Assembly (NCBI RefSeq): GCF_011043545.1
Contig: NZ_JAAKGP010000012.1
Span: forward strand, 1 to 64,000
Direction: 5' to 3'
From: Rhodobacter sp. SGA-6-6
GTDB taxonomy: Bacteria; Pseudomonadota; Alphaproteobacteria; Rhodobacterales; Rhodobacteraceae
DNA length: 64,000 nt
The position numbers and the translations under genes were made by a program. The notes beneath the pieces were generated by a model, which was not told where the DNA came from, made no database searches, and saw only the letters and a list, made by a program, of their open reading frames with translations. Below are positions 17,035 through 25,609 of the stretch, one piece after another (position 1 is the first letter of the stretch; each line of letters starts with the position of its first letter).

Positions 17035-17958
17035 ATGGCCCTGTTCCAGTTCCGCAAACCCGCCCCGGCCGCTGCCTCGCAGGGCAGCTCCGCCCAGATC
17101 GAGGCCTTCCTGAAGGGCTATTCCATCGAGGTGATGCCGCGCACCGCCGAGAAGGTCGAGGATTTCCGCGCCCTGCTGCCGCTGGGGACCCGGGTCTACA
17201 TCGCCCATATCGACGGCACGCCGATCGAGGACATGGTGGCGACGGCGAAGCGCATCGGCGACGAGGGCTTTGCGGTGATGCCGCATTTCCCGGCGCGGAT
17301 CATCAAGGACAAGGCGGTGCTGACCGACTGGATTGCGCGCTACAAGGACGTGGGCGTGAAGCAGGGCCTGCTGCTGGCCGGCGGCGTGGCGCAGCCGGTG
17401 GGCGACTATTCCACCTCGATGCAGCTGCTGGAATCGGGCGCCTTCGACGGCTTCGAGCGGCTGCATGTGGCGGGCCACCCGGAAGGGAACAAGGACATCG
17501 ACCCCGATGGGTCGGACAAGATGGTGATGGAAGCCGCGCGCTGGAAGACCGCCTTCGCCGAGCGGACCGATGCCAAGATGGCCATGGCGACGCAATTCTG
17601 CTTCGAGGCGCAGCCGGTGATCGACTGGGTCAACCGGCTGCAGGCCGAGGGCATCAAGCTGCCGGTGCATATCGGCGTTGCCGGCCCGGCCAAGCTGCAG
17701 ACCCTGATCAAGTTCGCCATCGCCTGCGGCGTCGGCCCCTCGCTGAAGGTGCTGCAGAAGCGGGCGCTGGACGTGACCAAGCTGCTGCTGCCCTACGAGC
17801 CGACCGAATTCGTCGCCGAACTCGCCGCCCACAAGGCCGCCAACCCGGACTTCGGCATCGAGCAGGTGCATTTCTTCCCGCTCGGCGGGATCAAGACCAA
17901 TGCCGAATGGGTGACCGCGAACGGCGGCGCCTCGGGCAAACCGGCAAAAGCCGCCTGA
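17035..17958 (+). CDS. Methylenetetrahydrofolate reductase-like protein
   Basis: MetF reduces 5,10-methylene-THF to 5-methyl-THF, the methyl donor for methionine synthase. The 307-residue product spans the TIM-barrel fold of the family (KVEDFRALLPLGTRVYIAH, HFPARII, LLLAGGVAQPVGDYSTS, HIGVAGPAKLQTLIKFA). The ATG at 17035 is preceded by AAGGAG at 17023-17028; an earlier ATG at 17002 lacks one. It is between the small conserved protein and the methyltransferase, in one operon. It is divergent from E. coli MetF, so a side role in C1 turnover is possible. Confidence 0.85.
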   Translation: MALFQFRKPAPAAASQGSSAQIEAFLKGYSIEVMPRTAEKVEDFRALLPLGTRVYIAHIDGTPIEDMVATAKRIGDEGFAVMPHFPARIIKDKAVLTDWIARYKDVGVKQGLLLAGGVAQPVGDYSTSMQLLESGAFDGFERLHVAGHPEGNKDIDPDGSDKMVMEAARWKTAFAERTDAKMAMATQFCFEAQPVIDWVNRLQAEGIKLPVHIGVAGPAKLQTLIKFAIACGVGPSLKVLQKRALDVTKLLLPYEPTEFVAELAAHKAANPDFGIEQVHFFPLGGIKTNAEWVTANGGASGKPAKAA

Positions 17959-17978
17959 CCTTCAACCAAGGGAATACG

Positions 17979-18959
17979 ATGACCCGCACCGTCCTGGAAT
18001 CCAAAACGAAAACCGTGGTCATCGGCTTTGACGAGCCGTTCTGCGTGATCGGCGAACGCATCAACCCCACCGGCCGCAAGAAGCTTGCGGCCGAGCTGGA
18101 GGCCGGCAACTACGAGACCGTCATCAAGGACGCGCTGGAGCAGGTGGCCTGCGGCGCGACCGTGCTGGACATCAACTCCGGCGCCGTCTTCACCAACAAG
18201 ATGGCCGAGGACCCGCGCTACGCCGACAACAACTTCGTCGAGCCGCCGCTGATGAAGGCGCTGGTCGAGATCGTGCAGCAGACGGTCGACGTGCCGCTCT
18301 GCATCGACTCCTCGGTGCCGGGCGCGCTGGAGGCGGGGCTGGCGGCCTGCGAGGGCCGGCCCTTGCTGAACTCGGTGACCGGCGAGGAGGAGCGGCTGGA
18401 GCTGGTGCTGCCGCTGGTGAAGAAATACAACGTGCCGGTGGTGGCGATCTCGAACGACGACACCGGCATCTCGCCCGACCCCGACGTGCGCTTCGCGGTG
18501 GCGAAGAAGATCGTGGAACGGGCGGCGGATTTCGGCATCCCGGCGCATGACATCGTGGTCGACCCGCTGGTGATGCCGGTCGGCGCCATGGCCTCGGCCG
18601 GGCAGCAGGTCTTCGCGCTGGTCCGCCGCCTGCGCGACGAGCTGGGGGTGAACACCACCTGCGGCGCGTCCAACATCAGCTTCGGCCTGCCGCACCGCCA
18701 CGGCATCAACGGCGCCTTCCTGCCGATGGCCATCGGCGCGGGGATGACCTCGGCGATCATGAACCCGGTCCGCCAGCAGGAGATGGAGGCGATCCGCGCC
18801 GCCAACTTCCTGATGAACCACGATGCCAACGGCGGCGAATGGATCCGCTTCGCCAAGGTGCTGGAATCGATGGAAGGCGGGATGACCTTCGCCGAGGCCT
18901 CCGCCGCCGCCAGCGCCGCCTCGGGCGGCCGCCGCGGCGGCCGTCGCGGCCGCGGCTGA
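17979..18959 (+). CDS. Stand-alone pterin-binding methyltransferase (split methionine synthase part)
   Basis: The 326-residue protein is a single pterin-binding TIM barrel (VIGERINPTGRKKL, DINSGAVF, CIDSSVPGALEAGL, NSVTGEEERLELVLPLV, VVDPLVMPVGAM). It transfers the methyl group of methyl-THF to a corrinoid. Published genetics in Rhodobacterales shows methionine synthase split over separate proteins, with this domain as one piece. The cobalamin-binding and homocysteine-binding parts are not in the window. A basic tail (GGRRGGRRGRG) ends the protein. It is last in the operon, 20 bp after metF. Confidence 0.88.
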   Translation: MTRTVLESKTKTVVIGFDEPFCVIGERINPTGRKKLAAELEAGNYETVIKDALEQVACGATVLDINSGAVFTNKMAEDPRYADNNFVEPPLMKALVEIVQQTVDVPLCIDSSVPGALEAGLAACEGRPLLNSVTGEEERLELVLPLVKKYNVPVVAISNDDTGISPDPDVRFAVAKKIVERAADFGIPAHDIVVDPLVMPVGAMASAGQQVFALVRRLRDELGVNTTCGASNISFGLPHRHGINGAFLPMAIGAGMTSAIMNPVRQQEMEAIRAANFLMNHDANGGEWIRFAKVLESMEGGMTFAEASAAASAASGGRRGGRRGRG

Positions 18960-19022
18960 GGCTCATCGCTTGCCTTCGGCGCTCTTCGCCCGTCGAGGAG
19001 CCGCCGAAGGCGGACGACGAGC

Positions 19023-19045
19023 CCGATCTTTCGGCGAAAGATCGG
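19023..19045. repeat. AT-rich palindrome, member 2, between convergent genes
   Basis: Arms CCGATCTTTCG and CGAAAGATCGG flank one G. It touches the olsB-like stop codon, and the methyltransferase stop is 63 bp away. Compared with member 1, the T-to-C and A-to-G changes keep pairing. A bidirectional terminator role is possible. Confidence 0.75.
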
Positions 19046-19774
19046 CTACTTCGCCACCGCCCGCAGGCTTGCCGCGCGGGCGGGCGGCACCTTGGCCACC
19101 TCGACGCAGGTGAAGACATGCAGCGTGTCCAGCTGCCGGTCCACCACCGCATGGTCGCTCACCCAGCCCCCCATCGCCAGATAGCTGCGCAGCAAGGGCG
19201 GCAGCGCCGCCAGCGCCGCGCGGCGGTCCCCCACCGGCTCGGCCAGTGCCGGATAGTCCACGATCTCCGCCGCCTTGCGCCCGGGCAGATGCTCCGCCGG
19301 CCCGATGTGCCCCGCCGCCAGCAGCGCGAGGCCCGCCCGGTGCGCCCGCCAGTCCGCGCCGCGGAAGGAGGAGCAGCCGACCATCAGCCCCGCCCGCCCC
19401 TCGTCCACCAGCCGGGTCATCGCCCCCCAGGCCAGCCGCAGCACATCCGGGTGGACGCCGCCCGGGGCCAGGCAGAACCGCCCCATCTCGGCGATCGGCA
19501 GGGCATAGCCCGCCAGCGGCGCCACGTCGTAGAACCGCGCCGCATAGCCCTGCGCTAGGCCGGCGCCCCAGCCGAACAGCATCACCCGGAAAGAGGCCAG
19601 CAGCTGCCCCTCGCCCTCCACCATCACATGCGCCGACAGCGCGTCCTGCGCATCCTCCTCGCCGCTGCCGTCGGTCCTGGGGAAGGCCGCGCGGCGGAAT
19701 TCCATCACGCGGCCGAGATCGGCCCGCCCCTCGGCCAGCCGCGCCACCCATCCACCCTTTACCAGAGGCTCCAC
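19046..19774 (-). CDS. OlsB-like ornithine N-acyltransferase (GNAT fold)
   Basis: The 242-residue protein matches the PF13444-type acetyltransferase fold found in OlsB, which adds a 3-hydroxyacyl chain from ACP to ornithine to make lyso-ornithine lipid. Conserved stretches are [30 protein letters not shown] and [14 protein letters not shown]. OlsA, the second enzyme, is not adjacent. It is followed by the shared palindrome and stands as a single gene. Other hemolysin-like GNATs share the fold, so ornithine lipid synthesis is likely rather than certain. Confidence 0.8.
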   Translation of the reverse strand: MEPLVKGGWVARLAEGRADLGRVMEFRRAAFPRTDGSGEEDAQDALSAHVMVEGEGQLLASFRVMLFGWGAGLAQGYAARFYDVAPLAGYALPIAEMGRFCLAPGGVHPDVLRLAWGAMTRLVDEGRAGLMVGCSSFRGADWRAHRAGLALLAAGHIGPAEHLPGRKAAEIVDYPALAEPVGDRRAALAALPPLLRSYLAMGGWVSDHAVVDRQLDTLHVFTCVEVAKVPPARAASLRAVAK

Positions 19775-19834
19775 GCCCTTTTCCCCCGCCGCTTCACGTC
19801 CTATCTATCGCATATCCGCGACGGAGGTGCATCC

Positions 19835-20227
19835 ATGGACAAGATCGAGAAGACCGAGGCCGAATGGCGCGAGCAATTGGGCGAGGCCGCCTATCGCGTG
19901 ACCCGCCAGCACGGCACGGAGCGCGCCTTCTCGCACCCCGGCTTCCCGAAGGCGCCCGGGACCTTCCGCTGCATCTGCTGCGGCGCGCCGCTGTTCGATC
20001 AGCAGGACAAGTTCGAGTCGGGCTGCGGCTGGCCCAGCTTCACCGCGCCGATCTCGGCCGAGGCGGTGGAGGAATCCGAGGACCGCAGCCATTTCATGGT
20101 GCGGACCGAGGTGCATTGCCCGCGCTGCGCGGCGCATCTGGGCCATGTCTTCCCCGACGGGCCGGCGCCCACCGGCCTGCGCTACTGCATCAACGGCGTG
20201 GCGCTGAGCTTCGAGCCGGAAGACTAA
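19835..20227 (+). CDS. msrB: Peptide-methionine (R)-S-oxide reductase
   Basis: MsrB reduces methionine-R-sulfoxide in proteins. The 130-residue product has the two zinc CxxC pairs (C46/C49 and C95/C98), the catalytic C118 in RYCINGVAL and a candidate resolving C64 in GCGWPSF. The ATG at 19835 follows GGAGG seven bases upstream. It is a single gene with no signal peptide, so it is cytoplasmic. Repeat copy C begins 22 bp after its stop. Confidence 0.96.
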   Translation: MDKIEKTEAEWREQLGEAAYRVTRQHGTERAFSHPGFPKAPGTFRCICCGAPLFDQQDKFESGCGWPSFTAPISAEAVEESEDRSHFMVRTEVHCPRCAAHLGHVFPDGPAPTGLRYCINGVALSFEPED

Positions 20228-20249
20228 GGCTGCTCCAGCCGGTTTGCCA

Positions 20250-20460
20250 TGGCGAATGCCATCGCCTTCGCCACAGCGCACCGTTTCAACCGGGACCGGC
20301 CGGGCCCCAAAGGCCCGGCCAGCGCCCGCCCCGCCCTCGGCGGGCGCTTCTCGCCCGCCGGGTCGGGCGCTGGCCTCTCGGGGTTAAGGGCTGCCGCCGT
20401 CTCCGGGTGCAACCGCCGCGCACGGGCGGGGGCGAGGCAGTGCCTCGCCTTCTCCCGCCC
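20250..20460 (-). repeat. Dispersed four-hairpin repeat, copy C (reverse orientation)
   Basis: This is the reverse complement of the same element: H4 at 20250-20273, H3 CCGGGCC / GGCCCGG, H2 with loop AGAAG, the linker CACCCGGAGAC and H1 ending at 20460. It fills the gap between convergent msrB and bamE, with H4 next to msrB and H1 next to bamE. The H1 inner hairpin GGCGAGGC ACT GCCTCGCC is identical to copies A, B and D. Confidence 0.9.
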
Positions 20461-20484
20461 GGCCAAACCGTGGGAAGCCCTGCC

Positions 20485-20949
20485 CTATTCCCTGAACAGA
20501 TCGCTGGTCTGGATGCGGCCGAAGTTGGCCAGCAGCTGGCGGATGAAGCCGATGCCCTTGATGTTCGACTCGGTCACCCGGCGCGAGATGGCGATCACGC
20601 GGCCGTCCTCCAGCCCGTAGCGGCCGATGTCGTCGACCACGCCGCGCCCGTCGAAGGTGATGGCGACGACCTGGCGGTCGACCTCCTTCGGCTCGCGCGG
20701 GCCGACATGCTCGAACCGGCTCTGCACGTAGAACCAGCCGACGTCGTTCAACAGGCCCTGCGCCGAGGGGCGGCCGATCTTCTCGGCCACGGTCTCGCGG
20801 GTGTCGGCGCCGACCTGGACCTGCGCCAGCTCGGTCTCGTCGGGGACATAGCCGTGGTTGCGCACCACCGTGGCGCAGGCCGCCGCGGCCAGGCAGCACA
20901 GCGCCGCCAGCGCCAGACGCAGCTGCCGCGCCCCCGAGCGTGCCTTCAT
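20485..20949 (-). CDS. bamE: Outer membrane assembly lipoprotein BamE
   Basis: BamE is a small lipoprotein of the BAM complex that stabilises BamA-BamD. From the ATG at 20949 the product is 154 residues with a lipoprotein signal ending in LAAAAC (lipidated Cys25). The SmpA/OmlA fold follows (RNHGYVPDETELAQVQVG, ETVAEKIGRPSA, VGWFYVQSR). An ATG five codons earlier (20964) has a slightly better upstream purine run, and either may be used. It is divergent from DUF177-rpmF-plsX-fabH, as is common in alphaproteobacteria. Confidence 0.9.
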   Translation of the reverse strand: MKARSGARQLRLALAALCCLAAAACATVVRNHGYVPDETELAQVQVGADTRETVAEKIGRPSAQGLLNDVGWFYVQSRFEHVGPREPKEVDRQVVAITFDGRGVVDDIGRYGLEDGRVIAISRRVTESNIKGIGFIRQLLANFGRIQTSDLFRE

Positions 20950-21143
20950 GGATATGGCTGCCATTCCTGCCCCTATGTCCGGCCCTGGTCCCCGGGGCGC
21001 CTGCGCGCCGCGGCCCCTTGGGGCAAGATTGTCTCTTGCGCCTTGGGATAACAGATGCCACGCCCTATGTTCAAGGACGACAAAGCCTTGGCCGGGCAAG
21101 GGTGCGGCAGACCCCACCCGCCCCGCCCCAGTAGACGAGACCG

Positions 21144-21683
21144 ATGACCGAGACCTCCAGCTTCCGCACCTCCGCGCTGTCGCACCGCAAGCCCACCCGC
21201 TTCCGGCTGGCCCCCGATGCCGCCGGGCGGGCGGCGCTGGCCGAGTCGCTGGACCTGATCGACTTGCCCGAGCTGCTGTTCGAGGGCGAGATCCTCCCCG
21301 CCGGCCGGGCCGACTTCACCCTGAAGGGCCGGCTGAAGGCGCGGGCGGTGCAGGCCTGCGTCGTCACCCTCGCCCCGGTGCCGGCCGCGGTGGAGGAGGA
21401 GGTCACCCGCCATTTCCTCGCCGACTACGCCGCGCCCGAGGGCGAGGAGGTCGAGATGCCCGAGGACGACAGTTCCGAGCCGCTGCCCGAGGTGATCGAC
21501 CTGACCGAGGTCCTGCGCGAGGCGCTGGCGCTGGCGCTGCCGCTCTACCCCCGCGCGCCGGGGGCGGAACTGGGCGAGGCGGTCTTCGCCGGGGAAGGCA
21601 CCGAGCCGCTGCGCGACCGCGACCTGCGCCCCTTCGCCGGGCTGGCCGCGCTGGTGCGCAAGACGCCGGAGGAGGGCGGCTGA
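21144..21683 (+). CDS. DUF177 (YceD-like) protein
   Basis: The 179-residue acidic protein matches DUF177/YceD, linked to 23S rRNA accumulation and almost always placed upstream of rpmF. The pattern VQACVVTLAPVPAAVEEEVTRHFL is characteristic. An acidic segment (EGEEVEMPEDDSSEPLPEV) lies in the middle. It is 173 bp upstream of rpmF, so the two may share a transcript. Confidence 0.85.
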   Translation: MTETSSFRTSALSHRKPTRFRLAPDAAGRAALAESLDLIDLPELLFEGEILPAGRADFTLKGRLKARAVQACVVTLAPVPAAVEEEVTRHFLADYAAPEGEEVEMPEDDSSEPLPEVIDLTEVLREALALALPLYPRAPGAELGEAVFAGEGTEPLRDRDLRPFAGLAALVRKTPEEGG

Positions 21684-21856
21684 GACCCGCCCGTTCTCCA
21701 GCCCGGGCGCGCATTTAGGGGCTTGCGCCCGGCCGGAATCCGGCTATGTTCCGCGCCTCATTCAAGCTGTGGTTCCAGCCGCGGGCCAGACATGCCTGTC
21801 GTGCGGAATCACCAAGGAAATCCGGGGCCTGTCCCCACCAGCCCTGAGGTCGCGAC

Positions 21857-22063
21857 ATGGCAGTCCCGCAGAATCGAACCACCAAATCCCGCCGCAACAT
21901 GCGCCGCGCGCATGACGCCCTGGTCGCCGGCAACCCCGCCGAATGCCCGAACTGCGGCGAGCAGAAGCGCCCGCACCACGTCTGCGGCGCCTGCGGCCAT
22001 TACGACGCCCGCGAAGTCGTGGCCGTGGCCAAGGAAGTCGACCTGGACGAGGACGCGGCGTAA
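21857..22063 (+). CDS. rpmF: 50S ribosomal protein L32
   Basis: The 68-residue protein begins [20 protein letters not shown] and has the zinc-ribbon [20 protein letters not shown]. All four cysteines (two CxxC) are kept, so this is the zinc-binding C+ form. It precedes plsX by 24 bp, the conserved rpmF-plsX-fabH order. Confidence 0.98.
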   Translation: MAVPQNRTTKSRRNMRRAHDALVAGNPAECPNCGEQKRPHHVCGACGHYDAREVVAVAKEVDLDEDAA

Positions 22064-22087
22064 GCCGCGCCCAAAGCCCGCGTCGTC

Positions 22088-23227
22088 ATGGCTGAGGGAT
22101 TGCAGATTCAGCCCGTCTCCGGCGACGCTTCCATCGTCATTTCGGTCGATGCCATGGGCGGAGACCGCGGGCCGGCAGCCGTGGTTGCCGGTCTTGTCGA
22201 TTCCGCCAGGGCGATGCCCGGCATCCGCTTCCTGCTGCACGGCGACGAGACGCAGCTGACGCCCCTGCTGGCGCGCCATCCCGACATCGCCCCCCGTGTC
22301 GCCCTGCGCCATGCCGAACGCGTGGTGTCGATGGAGGACAAGCCCAGCCAGGTGATGCGGCACGGGCAAGGCACCTCGATGTGGACCGCCATCGACTCGG
22401 TGCGCGAGGGCGAGGCCGGGGCCGCGGTCTCCTGCGGCAACACCGGCGCGCTGATGGCGGTGTCGATGCTGCGCCTGCGCAAGACGCCGGGCGTCAACCG
22501 CCCCGCCATCGCCACGCTGTTCCCGACCCCCACCCCCGGCAAGATGAACGTCATGCTGGACATGGGCGCCGACGTGAAGGCCGACCCGGGCGACCTGCTG
22601 CAATTCGCCTTCATGGGCGCCTCCTACGCCCGCAACGGGCTTGCGGTGGCGCGGCCGCGGGTGGGCCTCTTGAACGTCGGCACCGAAGAGCACAAGGGCA
22701 GGCCGGAACTGCACGAGGCCCATGCCCTGCTGGGCGAGCGGGCCGAGGCCGGCGGCTTCGACTACGTGGGTTTCATCGAGGGCACCGACATCCTGTCGGA
22801 CCGGGTGGACGTGATCGTCACCGACGGCTTCACCGGCAACGTGGCGCTGAAGGCGATCGAGGGCACGGCGAAGCTGGTGGGCGAATTGCTGCGCCAGTCG
22901 CTGACCAGCACGCTGGCGGCGAAGATCGGCGCGCTGATCTCCGGCGGCGCGCTGCGGCGGCTGCAACGGCGGATCGACCCCCGGCGGGTCAACGGCGGGG
23001 TGTTCCTGGGCCTGAACGGCACCGTGGTGAAATCCCACGGCTCGGCCGACGAGACCGGGGTCTCCGCCGCGATCCGGCTGGCCGCCCAGCTGGCCGGGGC
23101 AAGGTTCCACGAGAGGCTCGCGGCCCGGGTTGCATCCGCCGGCGGCGCGGGGCAGGATGGCGGGGCTGTGGACACCGGCGGCCGAAACGGCGGCCCGGCC
23201 GGACAGGGGAGCGATCCAACCCAATGA
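22088..23227 (+). CDS. plsX: Phosphate acyltransferase PlsX
   Basis: PlsX makes acyl-phosphate from acyl-ACP, starting phospholipid synthesis with PlsY. The product is 379 residues. Hallmarks are VISVDAMGGDRGP, AVSCGNTGALMA, RPAIATLFPT, VLLNVGTEEHKG-like LLNVGTEEHKGRPE and TDGFTGNVALKAIEG. The C-terminal 35 residues are Gly/Ala rich and non-conserved. Its stop overlaps the fabH start by 4 bp (ATGA). Confidence 0.97.
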   Translation: MAEGLQIQPVSGDASIVISVDAMGGDRGPAAVVAGLVDSARAMPGIRFLLHGDETQLTPLLARHPDIAPRVALRHAERVVSMEDKPSQVMRHGQGTSMWTAIDSVREGEAGAAVSCGNTGALMAVSMLRLRKTPGVNRPAIATLFPTPTPGKMNVMLDMGADVKADPGDLLQFAFMGASYARNGLAVARPRVGLLNVGTEEHKGRPELHEAHALLGERAEAGGFDYVGFIEGTDILSDRVDVIVTDGFTGNVALKAIEGTAKLVGELLRQSLTSTLAAKIGALISGGALRRLQRRIDPRRVNGGVFLGLNGTVVKSHGSADETGVSAAIRLAAQLAGARFHERLAARVASAGGAGQDGGAVDTGGRNGGPAGQGSDPTQ

Positions 23228-24195
23228 CGACACGCGCCGTGGTAAGGGGCGTCGGGCACTATCTGCCGGACCGGATCGTTCCGAACGCCGAATTCGAGAA
23301 GACCATCGACACCTCCGACGAATGGATCCGCTCCCGTTCGGGGATCGAGCGGCGGCATTTCGCCGCCGAGGGCCAGACCACCTCGGACCTCGCCACCCGC
23401 GCCGCACGGGCGGCGCTGGAGGACGGCGGGCTGGAGGTGGCCGACATCGACGCCATCATCGTCGCCACCTCCACCGCCGACCTGACCTTCCCCTCCGTCG
23501 CCACCATGGTGCAGGCGGCGCTCGGGATGACCAGGGGCTTCGCCTTCGACGTGCAGGCGGTCTGCGCCGGCTTCGTCTTCGCGCTGGCCAATGCCAATGC
23601 GCTGATCCTCTCGGGCCAGGCCACCCGGGTGCTGGTGATCGGGGCCGAGACCTTCAGCCGGCTGATGGACTGGACCGACCGTTCCACCTGCGTCCTTTTC
23701 GGCGACGGCGCCGGCGCGCTGGTGCTGGAGGCGGCCGAGGGCACCGGCACCACCGCCGACCGCGGCATCCTGTCGACCGACCTGCATTCGGACGGGCGGC
23801 ACAAGGACATCCTTTACGTCGATGGCGGCACCTCCACCGGCGAGGTCGGCCACCTGCGGATGCAGGGCAAGGAGGTCTTCCGCCACGCCGTTGAAAAGCT
23901 TGCCGAAACCGCCCATGTCGCCTTGGACAAGATCGGCCTCTCCGGCGAGGATGTGGACTGGATCGTGCCGCACCAGGCCAATATCCGCATCATCGAGGGC
24001 ACCGCGAAGCGGATGCAGGTGCCGATGGATCGCGTGGTGGTGACGGTGCAGGACCACGGCAACACCTCCGCCGCCTCGATCCCGCTGGCGCTGTCGGTCG
24101 GCAAGGCCCGCGGCCAGATCAAGCAGGGCGACCTGGTGGTGACCGAGGCCATCGGCGGCGGTCTGGCCTGGGGCTCGGTGGTCCTGCGCTGGTAG
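23224..24195 (+). CDS. fabH: 3-oxoacyl-ACP synthase III
   Basis: FabH starts fatty acid synthesis by condensing acetyl-CoA with malonyl-ACP. The 323-residue product has the triad C114 (AVCAGF), H250 (VPHQAN) and N280 (HGNTSAAS). It overlaps plsX by 4 bp and lies 102 bp before ihfA. Length and motifs are standard. Confidence 0.97.
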   Translation: MTTRAVVRGVGHYLPDRIVPNAEFEKTIDTSDEWIRSRSGIERRHFAAEGQTTSDLATRAARAALEDGGLEVADIDAIIVATSTADLTFPSVATMVQAALGMTRGFAFDVQAVCAGFVFALANANALILSGQATRVLVIGAETFSRLMDWTDRSTCVLFGDGAGALVLEAAEGTGTTADRGILSTDLHSDGRHKDILYVDGGTSTGEVGHLRMQGKEVFRHAVEKLAETAHVALDKIGLSGEDVDWIVPHQANIRIIEGTAKRMQVPMDRVVVTVQDHGNTSAASIPLALSVGKARGQIKQGDLVVTEAIGGGLAWGSVVLRW

Positions 24196-24297
24196 CCGCC
24201 TGCCGGGGCGCTTCAAAACCGCGCTCCAAGTGGTTGATATTGACTCGCAATTCCATCCGCCGCATCCTTCCCCCGAAATCACCCGGGGGGATGACAG

Positions 24298-24600
24298 ATG
24301 AGCGAGAAGACCCTGACGCGGATGGACCTCAGCGAAGCCGTGTTCCGCGAGGTCGGCCTCAGCCGCAACGAATCCGCCAATCTGGTCGAAGCCGTGCTGC
24401 AGCACATGTCCGATGCGCTGGCCGCGGGCGAGACGGTGAAGATCTCCTCCTTCGGCACCTTCGCGGTGCGCTCGAAATCGGCGCGCGTCGGCCGCAACCC
24501 CAAGACCGGCGACGAGGTGCCGATCTCGCCGCGGCGGGTGCTGTCCTTCCGCCCCTCGCATCTGATGAAGGATCGCGTCGCGGCGGGGAAGAAGAAGTAA
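24298..24600 (+). CDS. ihfA: Integration host factor subunit alpha
   Basis: The protein is a 100-residue HU/IHF-fold DNA-bending protein. [17 protein letters not shown] and [21 protein letters not shown] are typical of IhfA; the Pro in RNPKTG is the one that intercalates DNA. It has its own leader of about 100 bp with a C/G-run hairpin just before the start. The merR-like gene follows after 9 bp, as usual in this order. Confidence 0.95.
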   Translation: MSEKTLTRMDLSEAVFREVGLSRNESANLVEAVLQHMSDALAAGETVKISSFGTFAVRSKSARVGRNPKTGDEVPISPRRVLSFRPSHLMKDRVAAGKKK

Positions 24601-24609
24601 GGCAGGCCG

Positions 24610-25389
24610 ATGGACAAGTCGCCCGAGGCCTTCCGCACCATCTCGGAAGTGGCCGAAGCGCTGGAAACCCCGGCGCATGTGCTGCGCTTCTGGGAAAGCC
24701 GCTTCCCGCAGATCCGCCCGGTGAAGCGCGCCGGCGGGCGGCGCTATTACCGCCCCTCCGACGTGGCGCTGCTGACCGGGATCAAGCGGCTTCTGCATGA
24801 CGAGGGGATGACGATCCGCGGGGTGCAGAAGATCCTGCGCGAACAGGGCATCCGCCACGTCTCCGGCCTGTCCGAGGAGACCAGCGCCGAGGAAGAGGCG
24901 CTGGAGGCCGCGATGGCCGGCCGCTACGACGACGAGCCGAAATTGCCGCCGGAACGCGTGGAGGAAGAGACCGCCGCCGCGCTGGAAGCCGCGCTGGACG
25001 ATACCCGCGGCGTGGTGCTACCCTTCGCGCCGGTGGCGGAGCCTGCGGCGGAAGCGCCCGCCGAGGAAGCCGTGGCCGAGCTGCAGGTCCCCGAAGCCCC
25101 GGCTGCGGTGCCGAATGAGAGTCCTGTCGCCGCGGAGGCCCCGCCGGAGGTGGAGGTCGCATCGCCCGCCGAGCCGCCGCCGCAGCGCGATTTCTTCGAC
25201 CCGCCCCCTGCCCCGCGACCCGCCGATTCGCCCGCGCCCGCCGCGGCGGAGGCCAGCGCCACCCTCGCCGCCCGCCTGCGCGCCCTGCCCCGCGGCAGCC
25301 TTGCCCCGCGGGCCGAGGCGCTGGCCGGGATCGCCGACCGCATCGCCGCCCTGCGCGGGCGCATGGCCGGCCAGCCGCCGCAGGGATGA
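24610..25389 (+). CDS. MerR-family regulator downstream of ihfA
   Basis: The 259-residue protein has an N-terminal MerR helix-turn-helix (about 10-80: [32 protein letters not shown]). A long acidic Pro/Ala-rich region follows, with no recognised effector-binding domain or metal-binding cysteines. Such ihfA-linked MerR proteins are conserved in alphaproteobacteria but of unknown target. The low-complexity C-terminal part is probably disordered. Confidence 0.88.
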   Translation: MDKSPEAFRTISEVAEALETPAHVLRFWESRFPQIRPVKRAGGRRYYRPSDVALLTGIKRLLHDEGMTIRGVQKILREQGIRHVSGLSEETSAEEEALEAAMAGRYDDEPKLPPERVEEETAAALEAALDDTRGVVLPFAPVAEPAAEAPAEEAVAELQVPEAPAAVPNESPVAAEAPPEVEVASPAEPPPQRDFFDPPPAPRPADSPAPAAAEASATLAARLRALPRGSLAPRAEALAGIADRIAALRGRMAGQPPQG

Positions 25390-25465
25390 CGGCGCAGGAT
25401 ACGGCAGCGCATGGTGTTTTCCCGCTTGCCCCTGCCCGGAAAACCGCTATGAACACCCCCGTGTC

Positions 25466-25542
25466 GGGCCGTAGCGCAGCCTGGTTAGCGCGTCCGTCTG
25501 GGGGGCGGGAGGTCGAGAGTTCGAATCTCTCCGGCCCGACCA
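25466..25542 (+). tRNA. tRNA-Pro (anticodon GGG)
   Basis: A 77-nt cloverleaf with encoded CCA. The acceptor stem CGGGCCG pairs with CGGCCCG and the D stem is GCGC/GCGC. The anticodon stem is TCCGT/GCGGG around loop CTGGGGG, giving anticodon GGG, and the T arm contains GTTCGAATC. It reads proline codon CCC, and CCU by wobble. Confidence 0.97.
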
Positions 25543-25546
25543 TTGC

Positions 25547-25583
25547 AAAACCGCCCGCCTGCCCTGCAGGCCGGGCGGTTTTT
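25547..25583 (+). terminator. Terminator of tRNA-Pro
   Basis: AAAACCGCCCG pairs with CGGGCGGTTTTT around a GC-rich loop, with a run of five Ts. It lies 4 bp after the CCA end of the tRNA gene. Confidence 0.85.
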
Positions 25584-25609
25584 CATTGCGGCGAAAGGGG
25601 TTGCCTCGC

